A DNA stretch of 64,000 bases from Antilocapra americana (GCA_007570785.1 ML661900.1:5687800-5751799); one strand, 5' to 3'. Shown: positions 22,262 to 33,360, counted from the stretch's first letter. Program-made: numbers and translations. The notes: generated by a model not told the origin, from the sequence alone.

Positions 22262-23522
22262 TGCCGGGAGCCATCAGGATGCCCCCTCACTCGGATGACA
22301 AAGTCACCAGACTGAGAAGGAAACTGCAAAGTGGATTTTCCTTCGGGGCATCCCAAGGCAAGGCCCCTCCTGGTAGTTTTCTTGGGAAGTTCTGTTTATG
22401 CTCATCTGTTTATGTTTTAGCTCATCTCAGGTCAGTCCCAGTTAGAAAAAATTCATCCTGAGATAATTCCCTCAGACCTTATTTCCCTCAGGGGATCCGG
22501 GAAGGCAGATTCCCCTTCCCGAGGACAAAGGAGGAATAAGGGACATTTAAATAGATTACTATACCTCCTACTAGTTACTGGGCAGTTTACCAAGAGTTCT
22601 CTGGGGATCATAGCAAAGCCACCACCAGAAGGGCTCGTACTTGGGTCACCTTTCCACATCCCACTCCCCCGACCACTCCACGGAAGAGGCTCCCTTCCTT
22701 GAAAAAACCAGGCTGGAACGGGACTTAGGAATGCTCATAACTGTGGCCAGCATAGTTGGAGACACTGATTGCTTTAGGGTAGTGTAGGCATAGGAATTCC
22801 TTTTAGTAGTTGTAAGGTTAATAGGGTTTCATTGTTAAAGCAGTGCTGTTTAAACTGTCTCTTTGTCTTCTTTTCTCTTTCCTTGTAAAAACCAAAATAG
22901 GTTAATAGAATAAAACAGTTTCAAGCTTAAGCCCCTCTCTCTAGCTTCTACATAGTTGCACCTAATAAAAGAAAGGTAACCTTTCTATTTATTTGTTATT
23001 TTTTTCAAATGTTTATTTATTTATTTGGCTGCATTAGGTCTCTGGTTTTGGCACGTGGGATCTAGTTTCCCTAAACATGGATTGAACCTGGGCCTCCTGC
23101 ATTGGGAGCATGGAGTCTTAGCCACTGGACCACCAGGGAAGTCCCAAACCTTTCTATTTAGATTGATGTGCTTATCTGAAGTATGCTGGAGACATTCAAA
23201 TGGTAAACGTACTATTGTTAAGTCTAATTATGCAGAAATCCGACCTTTTGCAAGGAAAATGAGCTTAATGTTAAAGTTGTTGATGGTAGGCAGAAAACAA
23301 AAGATTGCATAGAATAATTGTGGTGTAATGGGGATGTTTTTTGGCTATAAAACTGTAAACTAAAAAAAATAAAGAGAGAGACTTCTCCATCACCTTACAA
23401 AACTAACAGCAATAAAGAGAGACTGCTTCATCACCACACATCGATTCAGCTCAGTTCTTCCGCCAACGCCACTCATCCCTCAAGACCCTTGGACCCGCTG
23501 GGGCTGGACCCTGGCAGAGTGG
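22256..23522 (+). mobile_element. Solo LTR of a class II (ERVK/beta-like) endogenous retrovirus with 6-bp TSD
   Basis: The LTR spans 22,262-23,516, starts TGCCGGGAGCC and ends GGACCCTGGCA, an imperfect inverted terminal repeat with TG...CA ends. GAGTGG is duplicated exactly at 22,256-22,261 and 23,517-23,522. A 6-bp TSD fits class II retroviruses. Near the 3' side are a TATA-like GGCTATAAAAC (23,343) and an AATAAA (23,368), so the sense strand is +. Without a nested SINE the LTR is about 1.09 kb. No internal retroviral sequence remains, so this is a recombined solo LTR. Confidence 0.85.
22978..23160 (-). mobile_element. CHR-type SINE inside the solo LTR, 14-bp TSD
   Basis: The SINE is flanked by exact AACCTTTCTATTTA copies (22,978-22,991 and 23,147-23,160). 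The antisense head TTAGCCACTGGACCACCAGG lies on the right. Because it interrupts the LTR, it inserted after it. Confidence 0.9.
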
Positions 23523-23625
23523 GTTACCATACCCTCCTCTAGGGGATCTTCCCAACCTAGGGATTGAACCCAGGTCTCTTGCATTGCAGGCAGATTCTTT
23601 ACCACTGAGCTACCAGGGAAGCCCT
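23517..23625 (-). mobile_element. Bov-tA SINE, second part (tRNA half)
   Basis: It resumes at GAGTGGGTTACCATACCC and ends with the antisense tRNA head GAGCTACCAGGGAAGCCC. TTGTCTCCCCT follows and echoes the TTGTCTTCCCT before 22,151. Confidence 0.93.
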
Positions 23626-23765
23626 TGTCTCCCCTACTAAAACATAAATCCATTAGAAGAGGGACCCCCAGTGCCCCCACCTGCCATACCCATACATTTG
23701 TTTATTACTGTACAACCTGGCGCACGGTAGGTACTCAAAATTCTTTGGTGTATGAATAATAACAT
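23626..23765 (+). mobile_element. L2 LINE 3' end, second segment
   Basis: The L2 terminus continues (CTCCCCTACTAAAACATAAA, then CGCACGGTAGGTACTCAAAA). This closes the four-level nest that began at 21,250. Confidence 0.75.
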
Positions 23766-24589
23766 GAGAGGGCGATGATGGGAGTTAAAGCATTCTCAAG
23801 TCCTTACATTGTTTGGAAGGAAGATTGCGATATTGATTAATTTTAGACTTTGCTAAGCTAAATGTGCATGCTACATTTTTCAGGATTACTTTTTAAAGAT
23901 CAGAAATAGAACTGCAACTTCAATGTTGTTGAGAAGGGAAGGGCAAAAGAGGAAAATTTAAGCCAGTGAAAAGCGGGAATGAAGGAAAAGTGGCAGAGAT
24001 ATGATAAAAAGAAATCACAGAGCTTTCTGATTCCTGTGGAATAATGGTAGATACCTAAATCCCTTCATAATCCTGCAAAACCCACACAGATCAACAATGA
24101 AAGCAAATTACATCACCCCAGCCCTCACCTACAGCATCCTAGGAGAGGGAGAGTAGCTCCAACTTCAATTTACATGTAAATGGAAAGATTAATATCTGAA
24201 ACCAGAGAAGCCTGCTCCAGAGCTAATGTGTGAACAGAGGGGTGGCAGGTAGGGAGGTGGTGCGGAAGGGAGAAGAGTGTAGCCTGGTCCTAGAGGAGGC
24301 CAGGTACTAACAACATCAGCTGGAATTATCCCAGAAAGAGAGAGGATCCTATTATGAGATGGGGAACGCTGCGGACAGGTCTGAGACCTGGTGGCTCAGA
24401 GTACTGGCAACTGGGTGATTGAAGCATTTGTGAAAACTGATGATATAGTCACAAAAGAAAATAAATCTCAATTTTCTTTAAAGAGAGCCATGATATAAAT
24501 AGCAAATTTATTGAGATTTTAAGAAAATCTTAATTTTCTTAAAAAGAACAGTGATATAAATAGCCTTCTCCAATCACAAGGCGATAAAA
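23766..24589. other. Unassigned sequence with a diverged short duplication
   Basis: No gene is visible. Two similar blocks at 24,466-24,503 and 24,528-24,564 share an AATTTTCTT...GATATAAATAGC pattern. Confidence 0.4.
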
Positions 24590-25068
24590 GTGTTCATCAC
24601 AGAAAGAATTTTTCACCTAGAAAATTTTAAAACATACGCAACTCTTGGGTTAATAAGAGTTAACCCAAGAGTTAGCCAAAATTGCTGAATTTCATGAAAT
24701 AGCAGTAATAGAAACACAGTTTATCCAAATCCATGTGATATTGCAAATGTAGTTAGGAGAGAATGTATTACACTAGCTATCTAAATAAAATTAAACATCA
24801 ATTTAAAAGCTAAAAAAAAATGCAAAGCAGACCAAAAGAAAGCAGAATGAAGGAACTATTAAAGATATAAGCAGAAATTAATAAGTTGGAAAATAGAAAA
24901 AGAAATTAAAAGGAATAAATAAATCCAAATGCTGGTTCTCAGGAAAAAAGTCAACTCAACAAATTACTAGTTAATCTAACCAGGAAAAAAAAGAAAAAAG
25001 GCATAAATATGCACGATAAAAAATGACAAGGAGGAAATAGCCATTGAAACAGAAGACTTAAAATTTTT
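24590..25068 (+). mobile_element. L1 ORF2 fragment
   Basis: A-rich sense L1 ORF2 from before the RT domain, with AGCAGAAATTAATAAG, then AATGCTGGTTCTCAGGAA (ancestral NxxSWF-type segment). The frames are broken throughout. Confidence 0.75.
24640..24673. repeat. Perfect 14-bp inverted repeat with 6-nt loop
   Basis: AACTCTTGGGTTAA (24,640-24,653) and its exact reverse complement (24,660-24,673) are separated by TAAGAG. It lies in L1-derived sequence. Confidence 0.95.
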
Positions 25069-25077
25069 AAAAGCATG

Positions 25078-25392
25078 GACTGCCCTGGTGGCCTAGTGGT
25101 TAAGAATCTGCCTGCCAAGGCAGGGGACACAGGTTCGATCCCTGGTGTGGGAAGATCCCACATACTGTGGAGCAACTAAGCCTGCGCCACAGCCGCTGAG
25201 CACCGGTTCTAGAGCACTCGGAACCCGTGCTGAGCACCCTAGAACCCGTGCTCCACCACAAGAGAAGTCACCACAGACTCTGCAACTACAGAGCAGCCCC
25301 TGCTTGCCTAACTCGAGAAAGCCCGTGCATAGCAACAAAGACCCAGTGCAGTCAAAAGTAAATAAACAAATAAATAAATTAAAAAAATAAAA
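25078..25392 (+). mobile_element. Long CHR-type SINE
   Basis: GGACTGCCCTGGTGGCCTAG head, GGTTCGATCCCTGGTGTGG box B, long body and a TAAATAAATAAATT tail. The body has a local duplication of a GAGCAC...GAACCCGTGCT segment near 25,199-25,255. Confidence 0.9.
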
Positions 25393-25612
25393 AATTTAAA
25401 AACACATTTAGTTTTATTGTAACAAAGCAACTTGTACACTTTTTACATTTAAAACTGAGCATCATCTTTACTTCTCAGTGAAGCAAAAAAGAAACATTTA
25501 AAAAATATACAGGAACAAAATTACAATAGAGAATGTCAATTTCATGTAATTTCCTACATGTCCTGCTGATTCTCCCATCAAGTGGCAGGGCTCAAGTCAG
25601 TAGGAGAGAATT
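25393..25612. other. Unassigned AT-rich sequence
   Basis: Nothing recognisable is seen between the two SINEs. Confidence 0.3.
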
Positions 25613-25832
25613 TTGTTTTAAAAGAGGGGCTTCCCTGGTAGCTCAGCTGGTAAAGAATCCACCTGCAACGCAGGAGACCTGGGTTTGATCCCTGAGTTAG
25701 GAAGATCCCTTGGAGAAGGGAAAGGTTACCCACTCCAATATTCTGGCTTGGAGAATTCCTTGGACTGGATAGTCCATGGCGTGGCAAAAAGTCGGACGTC
25801 ACTGAGTCACTTTCACTTCTTTGTTTTAAAAG
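25613..25832 (+). mobile_element. Bov-tA SINE with 12-bp TSD
   Basis: A well-preserved element (GGGCTTCCCTGGTAGCTCAG ... CACTGAGTCACTTTCACTTC) is flanked by TTGTTTTAAAAG on both sides (about 25,613-25,624 and 25,821-25,832). Confidence 0.95.
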
Positions 25833-25974
25833 TGTCATCTTAAACTGAAAGTATGTCCTCTAAACATCACAGTTAAATATGCCAAAGGAGTACTCATGTT
25901 GTCAAAATACTCACTTAACCCACCCAGACATCTCAAACCCACCTTTTGCTGACCTTCTGTAACCCCATTTTTAA

Positions 25975-26130
25975 AGTTATTTATTTATTTTATTTTTCTT
26001 AACATTATCCTGTTGGTTTTGCCATACATTGACATGGATCTGCCATGGGTATACATGTGTTCCCCTTCCAGAACCCCCCCTCCCACTTCCCTCCCAATTC
26101 CCTCTCTCTGGGTCATCCTGGTGCACCAGC
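25975..26130 (-). mobile_element. L1 3' UTR fragment (ruminant-type)
   Basis: Antisense signature TTTTGCCATACATTGACATG, then CAGAACCCCCCCTCCCAC and GGGTCATCCTGGTGCACCAG. It is the same L1 type as at 3.45 kb. Confidence 0.75.
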
Positions 26131-26179
26131 TTCCAGCAGAGCTAAGGGAGCAGAAGGTTTTTCTTTTTTCCCACAGAGC

Positions 26180-27600
26180 ATGGTGGTGTTGATTCTACAG
26201 CCTTTATTGAGACAGGAAGGGATAAAAATGAATTTGGAATAGAAAGGGGTAGAAATTCCTTTCCCATTGAATTTTGCTCAAGGTATTCCCAAATAAGTTG
26301 TGAACCTTGGTATAAAGGAGAAAAGAGACCTTAAAAACAGGGTGACTGAGCACAGGAGGAGGAAAAAAAAGCCTGCAACTTGCTCCCAGGGGCTGGAGAA
26401 GATTTAAAAAGGGAGGCTGGAATCCATCCGTGTTCCATTGGTCATCTTCTCCTTCATCTTCCTCCTCCTCATCTTCTTCACTTTCATCCTGATCTCCTTC
26501 ATCAGTATTTTCCAGTCCTTCTTCCTCTTCGTTGTCACCATCATCTTCCTCTTCTTCCCCTTCCTCATCATTCATGTCAGGAAACAAGTAGCACTGTAAT
26601 GCTGCTGCTGCTAAGTCGCTTCAGTCGTGTCCGACTCTGTGTGACCCCAGAGACGGCAGCCCAGCAGGCTCCCTCGTCCCTGGGACTCTCCAGGCAAGAA
26701 CACTGGAGTGGGTTGCCATTGCCTTGTCCAATGCATGAAAGCGAAAAGGGGAAGTGAAGTCGCTCAGTCGGGTCTGACTCTTAGCGACTCCACGGACTGC
26801 AGCCCACCAGGCTCCTCCGTCCATGGGTTTTCCAGGCAAGAGTACTGGCGTGGAGTGCCAGCGCCTTCTCTGAGCACTGTAATGGACTTGGCCAGACACC
26901 ATCTCTGATGACCTCTCCTAACTCATCTGCACCTGCATCAGAGTGATCAATAAACGAGGTGAAGAAGCTCTCTGGTTCCTTGTGCTATCTCTCCCTGCTG
27001 GCTTTATTTTGCGTTTGATTTGATCTTTTAGTGAAATCCTTTCTGGATTTCCTTTTGATTTCAGTGGACTTTGAAGATGGATCACCACTCTCATGTAGAT
27101 GAGATTTTTTGGAGACAACTTTATTTTCAAAGTAAGTGTTTTCATCGAGATAAAAATCTATTCTGTAACCTGATTTAATATCTTCAAATTCCATCACTTC
27201 AATGCTTGGCAAATAAGGCAGCGTGTCTTCACCCTTCTTCCCAAGCAGTGCAGACGCTTGTGAATGGTTAACAAATGTTGTTACCCCCAAATTGGGGATT
27301 TTGGCAATCAATTCCAACTTCTTCTGAAAAAATGATTGGCGGAATTTGTTATATTTCTGTTCTACTTTCAAAATCTCCCCCTGGCTTGTTCATTAAGTCT
27401 ATCTGTTTCATTTTGTACTCCGTCAATATGTTCAGTTGCTTCTTGCCGTTCTTTTTCTTCCTTCAGCAAGTTCCGAGGAGATGTTTCATCTGGCCTGGAG
27501 GCAGGAGTCAGCTTTGGTTTCTTTGTGTGGATGGAAGTGAAGACTGGTGTTTGGGGGCCATGCTGGGAAAAAAAACCAAGAATCAATCCAGGGGAAGAGG
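26180..27600 (-). pseudogene. SET: Processed pseudogene of SET (TAF-I / I2PP2A), alpha-isoform 5' end
   Basis: SET is a nuclear NAP-family histone chaperone and PP2A inhibitor. The reverse strand carries its coding order without introns. Translation starts at ATG 27,561-27,559 with MAPK, as in the alpha isoform. A dimerisation-helix region follows ([18 protein letters not shown]), then the earmuff domain ([19 protein letters not shown]), then the acidic tail (26,587-26,441). It is inactive: a frameshift lies between the first two blocks, the early frame has a stop, a Bov-A2 SINE splits it at 26,602-26,872, and the expected stop after the final GEDD is a CAA codon. 3' UTR-like sequence continues to about 26,180. 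No clear poly(A) remnant is left. Confidence 0.92.
26590..26884 (+). mobile_element. Bov-A2 SINE with 12-bp TSD inside the SET pseudogene
   Basis: A dimer of two BovA units: 26,602-about 26,735 starting GCTGCTGCTGCTAAGTCGCT, and about 26,750-26,872 starting GAAGTCGCTCAGTCGGGTC. It is flanked by exact AGCACTGTAATG at 26,590-26,601 and 26,873-26,884. It interrupts the SET coding remnant just before the acidic tail. Confidence 0.96.
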
Positions 27601-27609
27601 CCCATAACA

Positions 27610-28700
27610 TGAGCTCTAAGAACTAAGGCTGCCCCAGCAGACAGAGGTTTAAATACCTAAAAATCTTAAGAAGCTACTTTTCACAAGTCTAGAGCAAACA
27701 CATTTGAAAATGTAGCATAAATAAACAATTTCCTAGGAAAATATTTTTTGCCAAAATTTACCCTAATAAACATTAAAAATTTAAATAAACTAAATAACTA
27801 CTCTTCAAGAATTCACAAGGCCCAGAAGAATTCATAGGAGAACACATCAAATCTTCAAAGTTACTTAAGAAGTTCCAGAGCATAGAAAGAGAAATTCCCA
27901 CATTATTTTTATTTTTCTAAATTTCCCTCCACATTATTTTTAAATAGCCACATGCAATTTAAAGGAATCAATAGGGAGAAGTAATCTTTGACATTTATTC
28001 AAATATTCACCATTTCTGATACGCTTCATTATTTCTTGAAGATTCAACTTCCCATTTAGTTCCAGGCAAGAAAAAGAGAAATAAGTAAAAAGGGGAGACG
28101 TGGTGATACTTATGACCAGAAAGCAAAGCTTTTCCAGACAGTCTTTGGCAGAGTTTGCTTAAGCCTCAGTGGCTGGAAAACTCTGCTGTCATTTTTAGCT
28201 GGCATATGGCTTCAGATTCAGAGTTCTGATGGTAAAGAAGACATGGAAAATGCTTATTGGGTAGAAAGAAAGCAGTAACTCCCACAGCCCACCCTTTTGG
28301 CTTCCATACCCCCATATACAGAACATACTCCCTCCCTAATGAAGACAGTTCTGAGGTCTCATTCAGGCATTGCATCCATCTCAAAAGCCAGAATCTCTAG
28401 TTCGTTGGCAGTTTCTCCACTTAGCCCTGGTGTGAATCCTCATACCAAGTCCAATAACCTATGAACTAAAAGCCAAGTTATGTTCTCCCAACATGTCCAT
28501 ATATAATAATGGAGAAGGAAAGGGAAGAATGGGGAACTTATCAAAGCTATTGAGACTATTAGATCTATGGCAAATACCAAATTCTGCTAGACAGGAAAAG
28601 CTTTGTTTGATAGTAATTTCCTTACTCAGACAACCTATTCCCTGGGAAGAACTTTATCACTGTGCTTCATATTCCAAGTTTCATCTTTTTTAAAAACAGA
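27610..28700. other. Unassigned AT-rich intergenic sequence
   Basis: No exon, SINE or clear LINE is recognised. ORFs of up to 72 codons are isolated and featureless. Confidence 0.35.
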
Positions 28701-28701
28701 C

Positions 28702-28930
28702 ATCTTATTTTTAAAAAGTATTTATTTATCCGGCTGCAGTGGATCTTGGTGGCAGCACTCAAGACCTTTGGTCTTTGCTGTGGCGCACAGTGGCACACAG
28801 GACCCTTAGTTGCAGCACGCAAACTCTTCGCTGCGGTATGTGGGATCTAGTTCCCTGACCACGGATTGAACTCAGGCCCCCTGCGCTGGGAGTGCCGAGC
28901 CTTAGCCACTGGACCACCAGAGAAGTCCCT
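28702..28930 (-). mobile_element. CHR-type SINE, longer form
   Basis: Antisense head CTTAGCCACTGGACCACCAG at the right end, ATTTATTTATCC A-tail on the left. Confidence 0.88.
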
Positions 28931-29344
28931 CCACCCTCTTTGGAATGACTTCTTATGCATTACCCTCTTGAACCATATTTGAAGTAAACTTTGGGGCGGA
29001 TACCCTTTCTGGTATGTGTTCGGGGACCTTAGGTTGAAAAATGATAAAGTTTTGCTGGTCAGATCCTTAAATTTTCATTTTTGGTGATATTCCCTCAGAA
29101 AGGTTGTAGGCTTCCAGTCCATTTACCTCTTCTCCAATCCTCTGTGCGAGTAAACACAGCTGAAGCTCCTGTGAGGTCACAGCCCATGGACCTGAACATC
29201 TTCCTCTATTATCTGCTGGCCTCTGTGTTCTGCTTATTCTTCTGGCCTTCAGCTTAATGCTCACTGATGCAAGACAATTGGAAACAAAGAGAATACTTTG
29301 CAGACACCCCACCCCCACTCCCTACTTCTTCTGTTGAGTGGTAA
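28931..29344. other. Unassigned sequence
   Basis: An 83-codon reverse ORF (29,318-29,067) lacks recognisable features and splice context. Confidence 0.3.
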
Positions 29345-30300
29345 TTCTTTTTTTAGTTAATTTTTATTGGGGTATACTTGCTTTATAATGTTGTGTTAAT
29401 TTCTGCTGGACCGCAAAGTGAATCAATTATATGTATGCATATACCCTCTCTTTTTTAGATTTCCTTCCCATTTAAGTCACCACAGATCATTGAGGAGAGT
29501 TCCCTGTGCTATAGAGTAGATGCTCATTAGTCGCCTATTTTATACATACTACTGTATATAAGTCAATCCTGGTCTCCAAATTGATCCCATCCTCTCTGTC
29601 CCCCTTGATTTCCATAAATGTGTTCTTTACGTCTATGCTTTGCAGTTAAGTTCTTTGGTGCTATTTTTCTAGATTCCACATGTAAGTGATATGATACAAT
29701 GTTTGTTTTTCTCTTTCTGACTTCATTCTATACGACAGGTACTAGATCTATCCACCTCTCTGGAAATGTCACTATTTCGTTCCGTTTTAGTGCTGAGTAA
29801 TGTTCCATTGTATATATGTTCCACATTTTCTTCATCCATTCCTCTGTTGATGGACATTTAGATTTAAAAAAAATTTTTTTATTGGCGTATAGTTGCCTTA
29901 CAATGTGTTAGCTTCTGCTATAAAGTGAAACAGTTATATATGTCCACTCTTGTACGGATCTCCTTCTCATTTCGGTCACCATAGAGCACTGAGTAGAGCT
30001 CCTTGTGCTCTACAGGAGGTTCTCATCAGTTATCTGTTTTAAGCATGTGAGTTACCTGCTCAGTCACGTCTGACTCTTTGCAATCCCATGGACTGTAGCT
30101 CCAGTCCCAGGCTCCTCAACCCTGACATTGTCCAGGCAAGAATAGTGGAGTGGATTTCCGTTTCCTTCTCCAGGGGAATCTTACAGATCCAGGGATCAAA
30201 CCCCGTCTCCTGCATTGCAGGCAAATTCTTTACTGTCTGAGCCACCGGGGAAGCCCATTTTATGCATAGTACTCTATATGTGTCAACCCCAATCTCCTGT
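29345..30300 (-). mobile_element. L1 3' ends in antisense, two copies, one split by Bov-tA
   Basis: The first copy (29,345-29,868) has TTCCCTGTGCTATAGAGTAG and, further on, GTTCCATTGTATATATGTTC. The second begins near 29,870 (TTTTTTTATTGGCGTATAGT) and is interrupted at 30,048-30,258, resuming with ATGCATAGTACTCTATATGT. Confidence 0.75.
30048..30258 (-). mobile_element. Bov-tA SINE
   Basis: CTGCTCAGTCACGTCTGAC at the left, antisense tRNA head GAGCCACCGGGGAAGCCC at the right. It lies within an L1 3' UTR. Confidence 0.9.
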
Positions 30301-31022
30301 GGAACAGTGATTTTAAAAGGAAGGTGCTTAGTAAAGGCCCAGGACAGCAGTCTCATCTTCTAAGCTATTGCCTGGCAGCCACATTCCTATCTGGAGAACA
30401 GATGCAATGGTCTTTTTCACCCTTGCAAGTCTCCAAGTTATAGAATCATCAAATTATCCCAGTGGGATCAGATTATCCCAAATTATGGATCACAAAGGAG
30501 ATGGCAGGCCCTAAGCAGAGTCTTCCTTAGTGAAGTGGTGCTTCCTTTCTTTTTTCCTTCAACCTGGATCAAACTAGCTCATTGGTCTCCTTTAGGACTT
30601 TGTTGAAAATGGAATGAAGTCACCAGCATGTGCCAACATTCTGAATCATTCCAGTTATTTTCCGTAACACAACCGAATTGGCTGGCATGAGGGGTATCTC
30701 CCATAGAAGAGCAAATTGACCATGTATTCCACCACCGCACAACAAGGTCATTGGCATTCCCGTCTGTGATGTATGTACCCTCCCAGCCCAAAAGCCCATC
30801 TCTACTACTCAAAAAAGTTCATGTTTCAGATTATATTACTTGCACTTCAGGGTACTGAATTCTCTGAGTGATAGAACTGTATTTGGCTGCATTTAGAAAC
30901 CCAACAAAGTGGCCAAATCCATATGAGGTTTATTTTTCTCATCTTACAAGGAGTCTGAGACAGGAAGTCTGGAAACTGATGCAGCTGCTCAAGGAATCAG
31001 GCTCCCCTCCTCTTCAGCCATC
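30301..31022. other. Unassigned sequence
   Basis: No gene or repeat family recognised with confidence. Short ORFs only. Confidence 0.3.
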
Positions 31023-31024
31023 CT

Positions 31025-31234
31025 TAAAAGTGAAAATGTTAGTCGCTCAGTTGTGTCAGACTCTGCGACCTCATGGACAGTAGCCTGCCAGTCCCCTCTG
31101 TCCTTGGAATCCTCCAGGCAAGAATACCAGAGTGGGTAGACTTTCCCTTCTCCAGGGGAAAAGTCCAGGGCTCGAACCTAGGTCTCCTGCATTGCACACT
31201 AATTCTTTACCATCTGCGCCACCAGGGAAGGCTG
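31025..31234 (-). mobile_element. Bov-tA SINE
   Basis: GTTAGTCGCTCAGTTGTGTC at the left, antisense tRNA head CTGCGCCACCAGGGAAGGC at the right. Overlapping ORFs of 91 and 94 codons come from it. Confidence 0.9.
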
Positions 31235-31239
31235 CCATC

Positions 31240-32842
31240 GTGTGTGTGTGTCTTTCGGTTTCGTGATCACAAGTTGGCTGTCTCTCTTCTGGATATATGT
31301 CTGTTTGGAAGACAAGAAAAAGGGGATGAGGAAAGGCAGAATGCATGTGCCAGTTGAATCTGCCCTCTTTAAAAAAAATTCATGAAATAGATCATTTTTC
31401 CAGAAGCACTACCCAAAGACTTTCAGTAGTATCTTCTCGGCTACAGCCACCCTTAGCTCTAGGGGAGTAGGGTAGATAAATATTTTTCAACTATGACTAA
31501 AAAGAGGGTTCTATAAGTGAAAAAAGAAGAGGATACTAGGTACTGGACAGTAATTAGGTCTGCCAGACCAATATGAACTGTTTAATACAAGAAAGGGGAT
31601 ATCTTGGCTCAAGGATCTGAACAGTTCAGAGGCTGCACTTGCTTGATTCAGTGGCTTAAGAAATTGCAAGGAATCTAGTTCCTTTCTGCTCTCCACCTGG
31701 GCTTCCTCCATGTCAAAATAACCTGAGGCTGACTCCCCTTGTGGTTCTCAGAAGACTTGCAAGGTTACAAGATTTCTCATTCATGCCCAGTGGGAAATGC
31801 AGAGTATCAGGACCCCAGCATTTGCAGCTGACATCCTCAGCCCATCACTGGGCTCAGAGGATGGAATGCACTGATTGGTTTGATCCAGGTGGTGAGCTTC
31901 AAACCTAGATCTAGGATGGAACCATTCCAGGAACTCCAAAGATCAGGTTCTCCATGGAAAGTATGGTCTGTTGAAAAGCGGCCAGGGACCTCTAGAGAAG
32001 GAGCTGGGGAAATGGACAATACAAAGATGACCAACAAATGTCAGAGTAACCAGAGAAGAAGGAGGCAATCAGAAAGGGAATTAATCAGTACAGGAAACAC
32101 TGAAAAAAGAAGAGTCTTTAAAGGGACATGGTCAGCGTTCATCTGAGCATTGGCTGGGGACACGGAGGTCTAGTCCAAAGTCATCTGTCCATTTCCAGTG
32201 TCACATGCATTTTTTACTGTGAGGGTCTTGGAAGCACACTCCTGCTATTCTTGGCCCCCCCTTCCTATTCTGGTGCTCTGCTTCCAGCTTACCATACAGC
32301 CTTCTGATTATACTTGACTTCCCAAGTTGTTTTCTTATGGGGAGTGAATGTCTTAATCAGAGACTGGAATGCTTGGCGATTCTGGTTCATGGTGTGAATT
32401 AGTACATCAGCATTCTGATTTTCACATTAATTTCTGACTCACTGTGTCAGCAAAAGCTCTTTTCTGAGCCTGTGTGGCTGAGAACCAGACCCTGAAGTCC
32501 TGGTGTTTCTAGGATACCAGATGATTCATTGGGAGTCTGCTAGCAACCAGCCAGTGGCTTTTCCTTGAAGATCCCCACATTGTCATGTGTCCAACCCATT
32601 GTCTACTTCCTGGGTACTGATTTGAGGTGTTCTAGAGTTAAATGTCTTATGCTAGAATCCCACTGTATCATTCCTGATGTTGATAAGGCTGGGTTTGAGC
32701 TGATGCAAAGTTCTTTTTCACCTTTAGGACCTCTTTCTGTGAAGACTCATTACCTGCATAGGTACCCTTTCAATTCTGCAGTAGAAGAGTCTATGAAGTA
32801 CAAACCTGAATCTTACATGAACAGATATTTCACACAAAATTC
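31240..32842. other. Unassigned intergenic sequence
   Basis: 1.6 kb without a recognisable exon, RNA gene or ruminant repeat. ORFs of 88 and 94 codons (31,880-32,146 and 32,565-32,849) have no domain features. Confidence 0.35.
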
Positions 32843-33117
32843 AAATTGAAAATATACTCCTGCTCATAAGTCATAAGGGATGTGTAAATTAAAATCAAAA
32901 TGAGATATTACTACATACCCATTAGAAAGGCTGAAATGAAAAAGACTTGACCACACCCAGTGTTGGCAAGGAGGTGAAGAAAGTAAAACACAAACATTTC
33001 TGCTGGAAGTATGAAGTCAAGTGGGCCTTGGGAAGCATTACTACGAACAAAGCTAGTGGAGATGATGGAATTCCAGCTGAGCGATTTAAAATCCTAAAAG
33101 ATGATGATGTTAAAGTG

Positions 33118-33360
33118 CTGCATTCAGTTGCTGTCATTGCTGAGTCTCTCAGTCATGTCCAACTCTGAGGCCCCATAGACTGTAGCCCACCAGGCTCCTC
33201 TGTCCATGGGATTTCCCAGTCAAGACTATTGAAGTGGGTTGCCATTTCCTTCTTCAGGAGATATTCCTGACCCAGGAATTGAACCTTCATCTCCTGCAAG
33301 TTTCCTGTATTTCAGTTGGATTCTTTAATGCTGAGCCACCAGGGATTCCCACTGCACTCA
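33118..33360 (-). mobile_element. Bov-tA SINE in BovB, 9-bp TSD
   Basis: The SINE at 33,127-33,351 has GTCTCTCAGTCATGTCC-like BovA sequence first and the antisense head GAGCCACCAGGGATTCCC last. CTGCATTCA (33,118-33,126) and CTGCACTCA (33,352-33,360) form the TSD with one change. Confidence 0.9.

Noticed and set aside
26204..26587. Glu/Asp-rich 127-codon ORF as an independent acidic protein gene
   Set aside because: It is the acidic tail of a SET processed pseudogene running on into its former 3' UTR.
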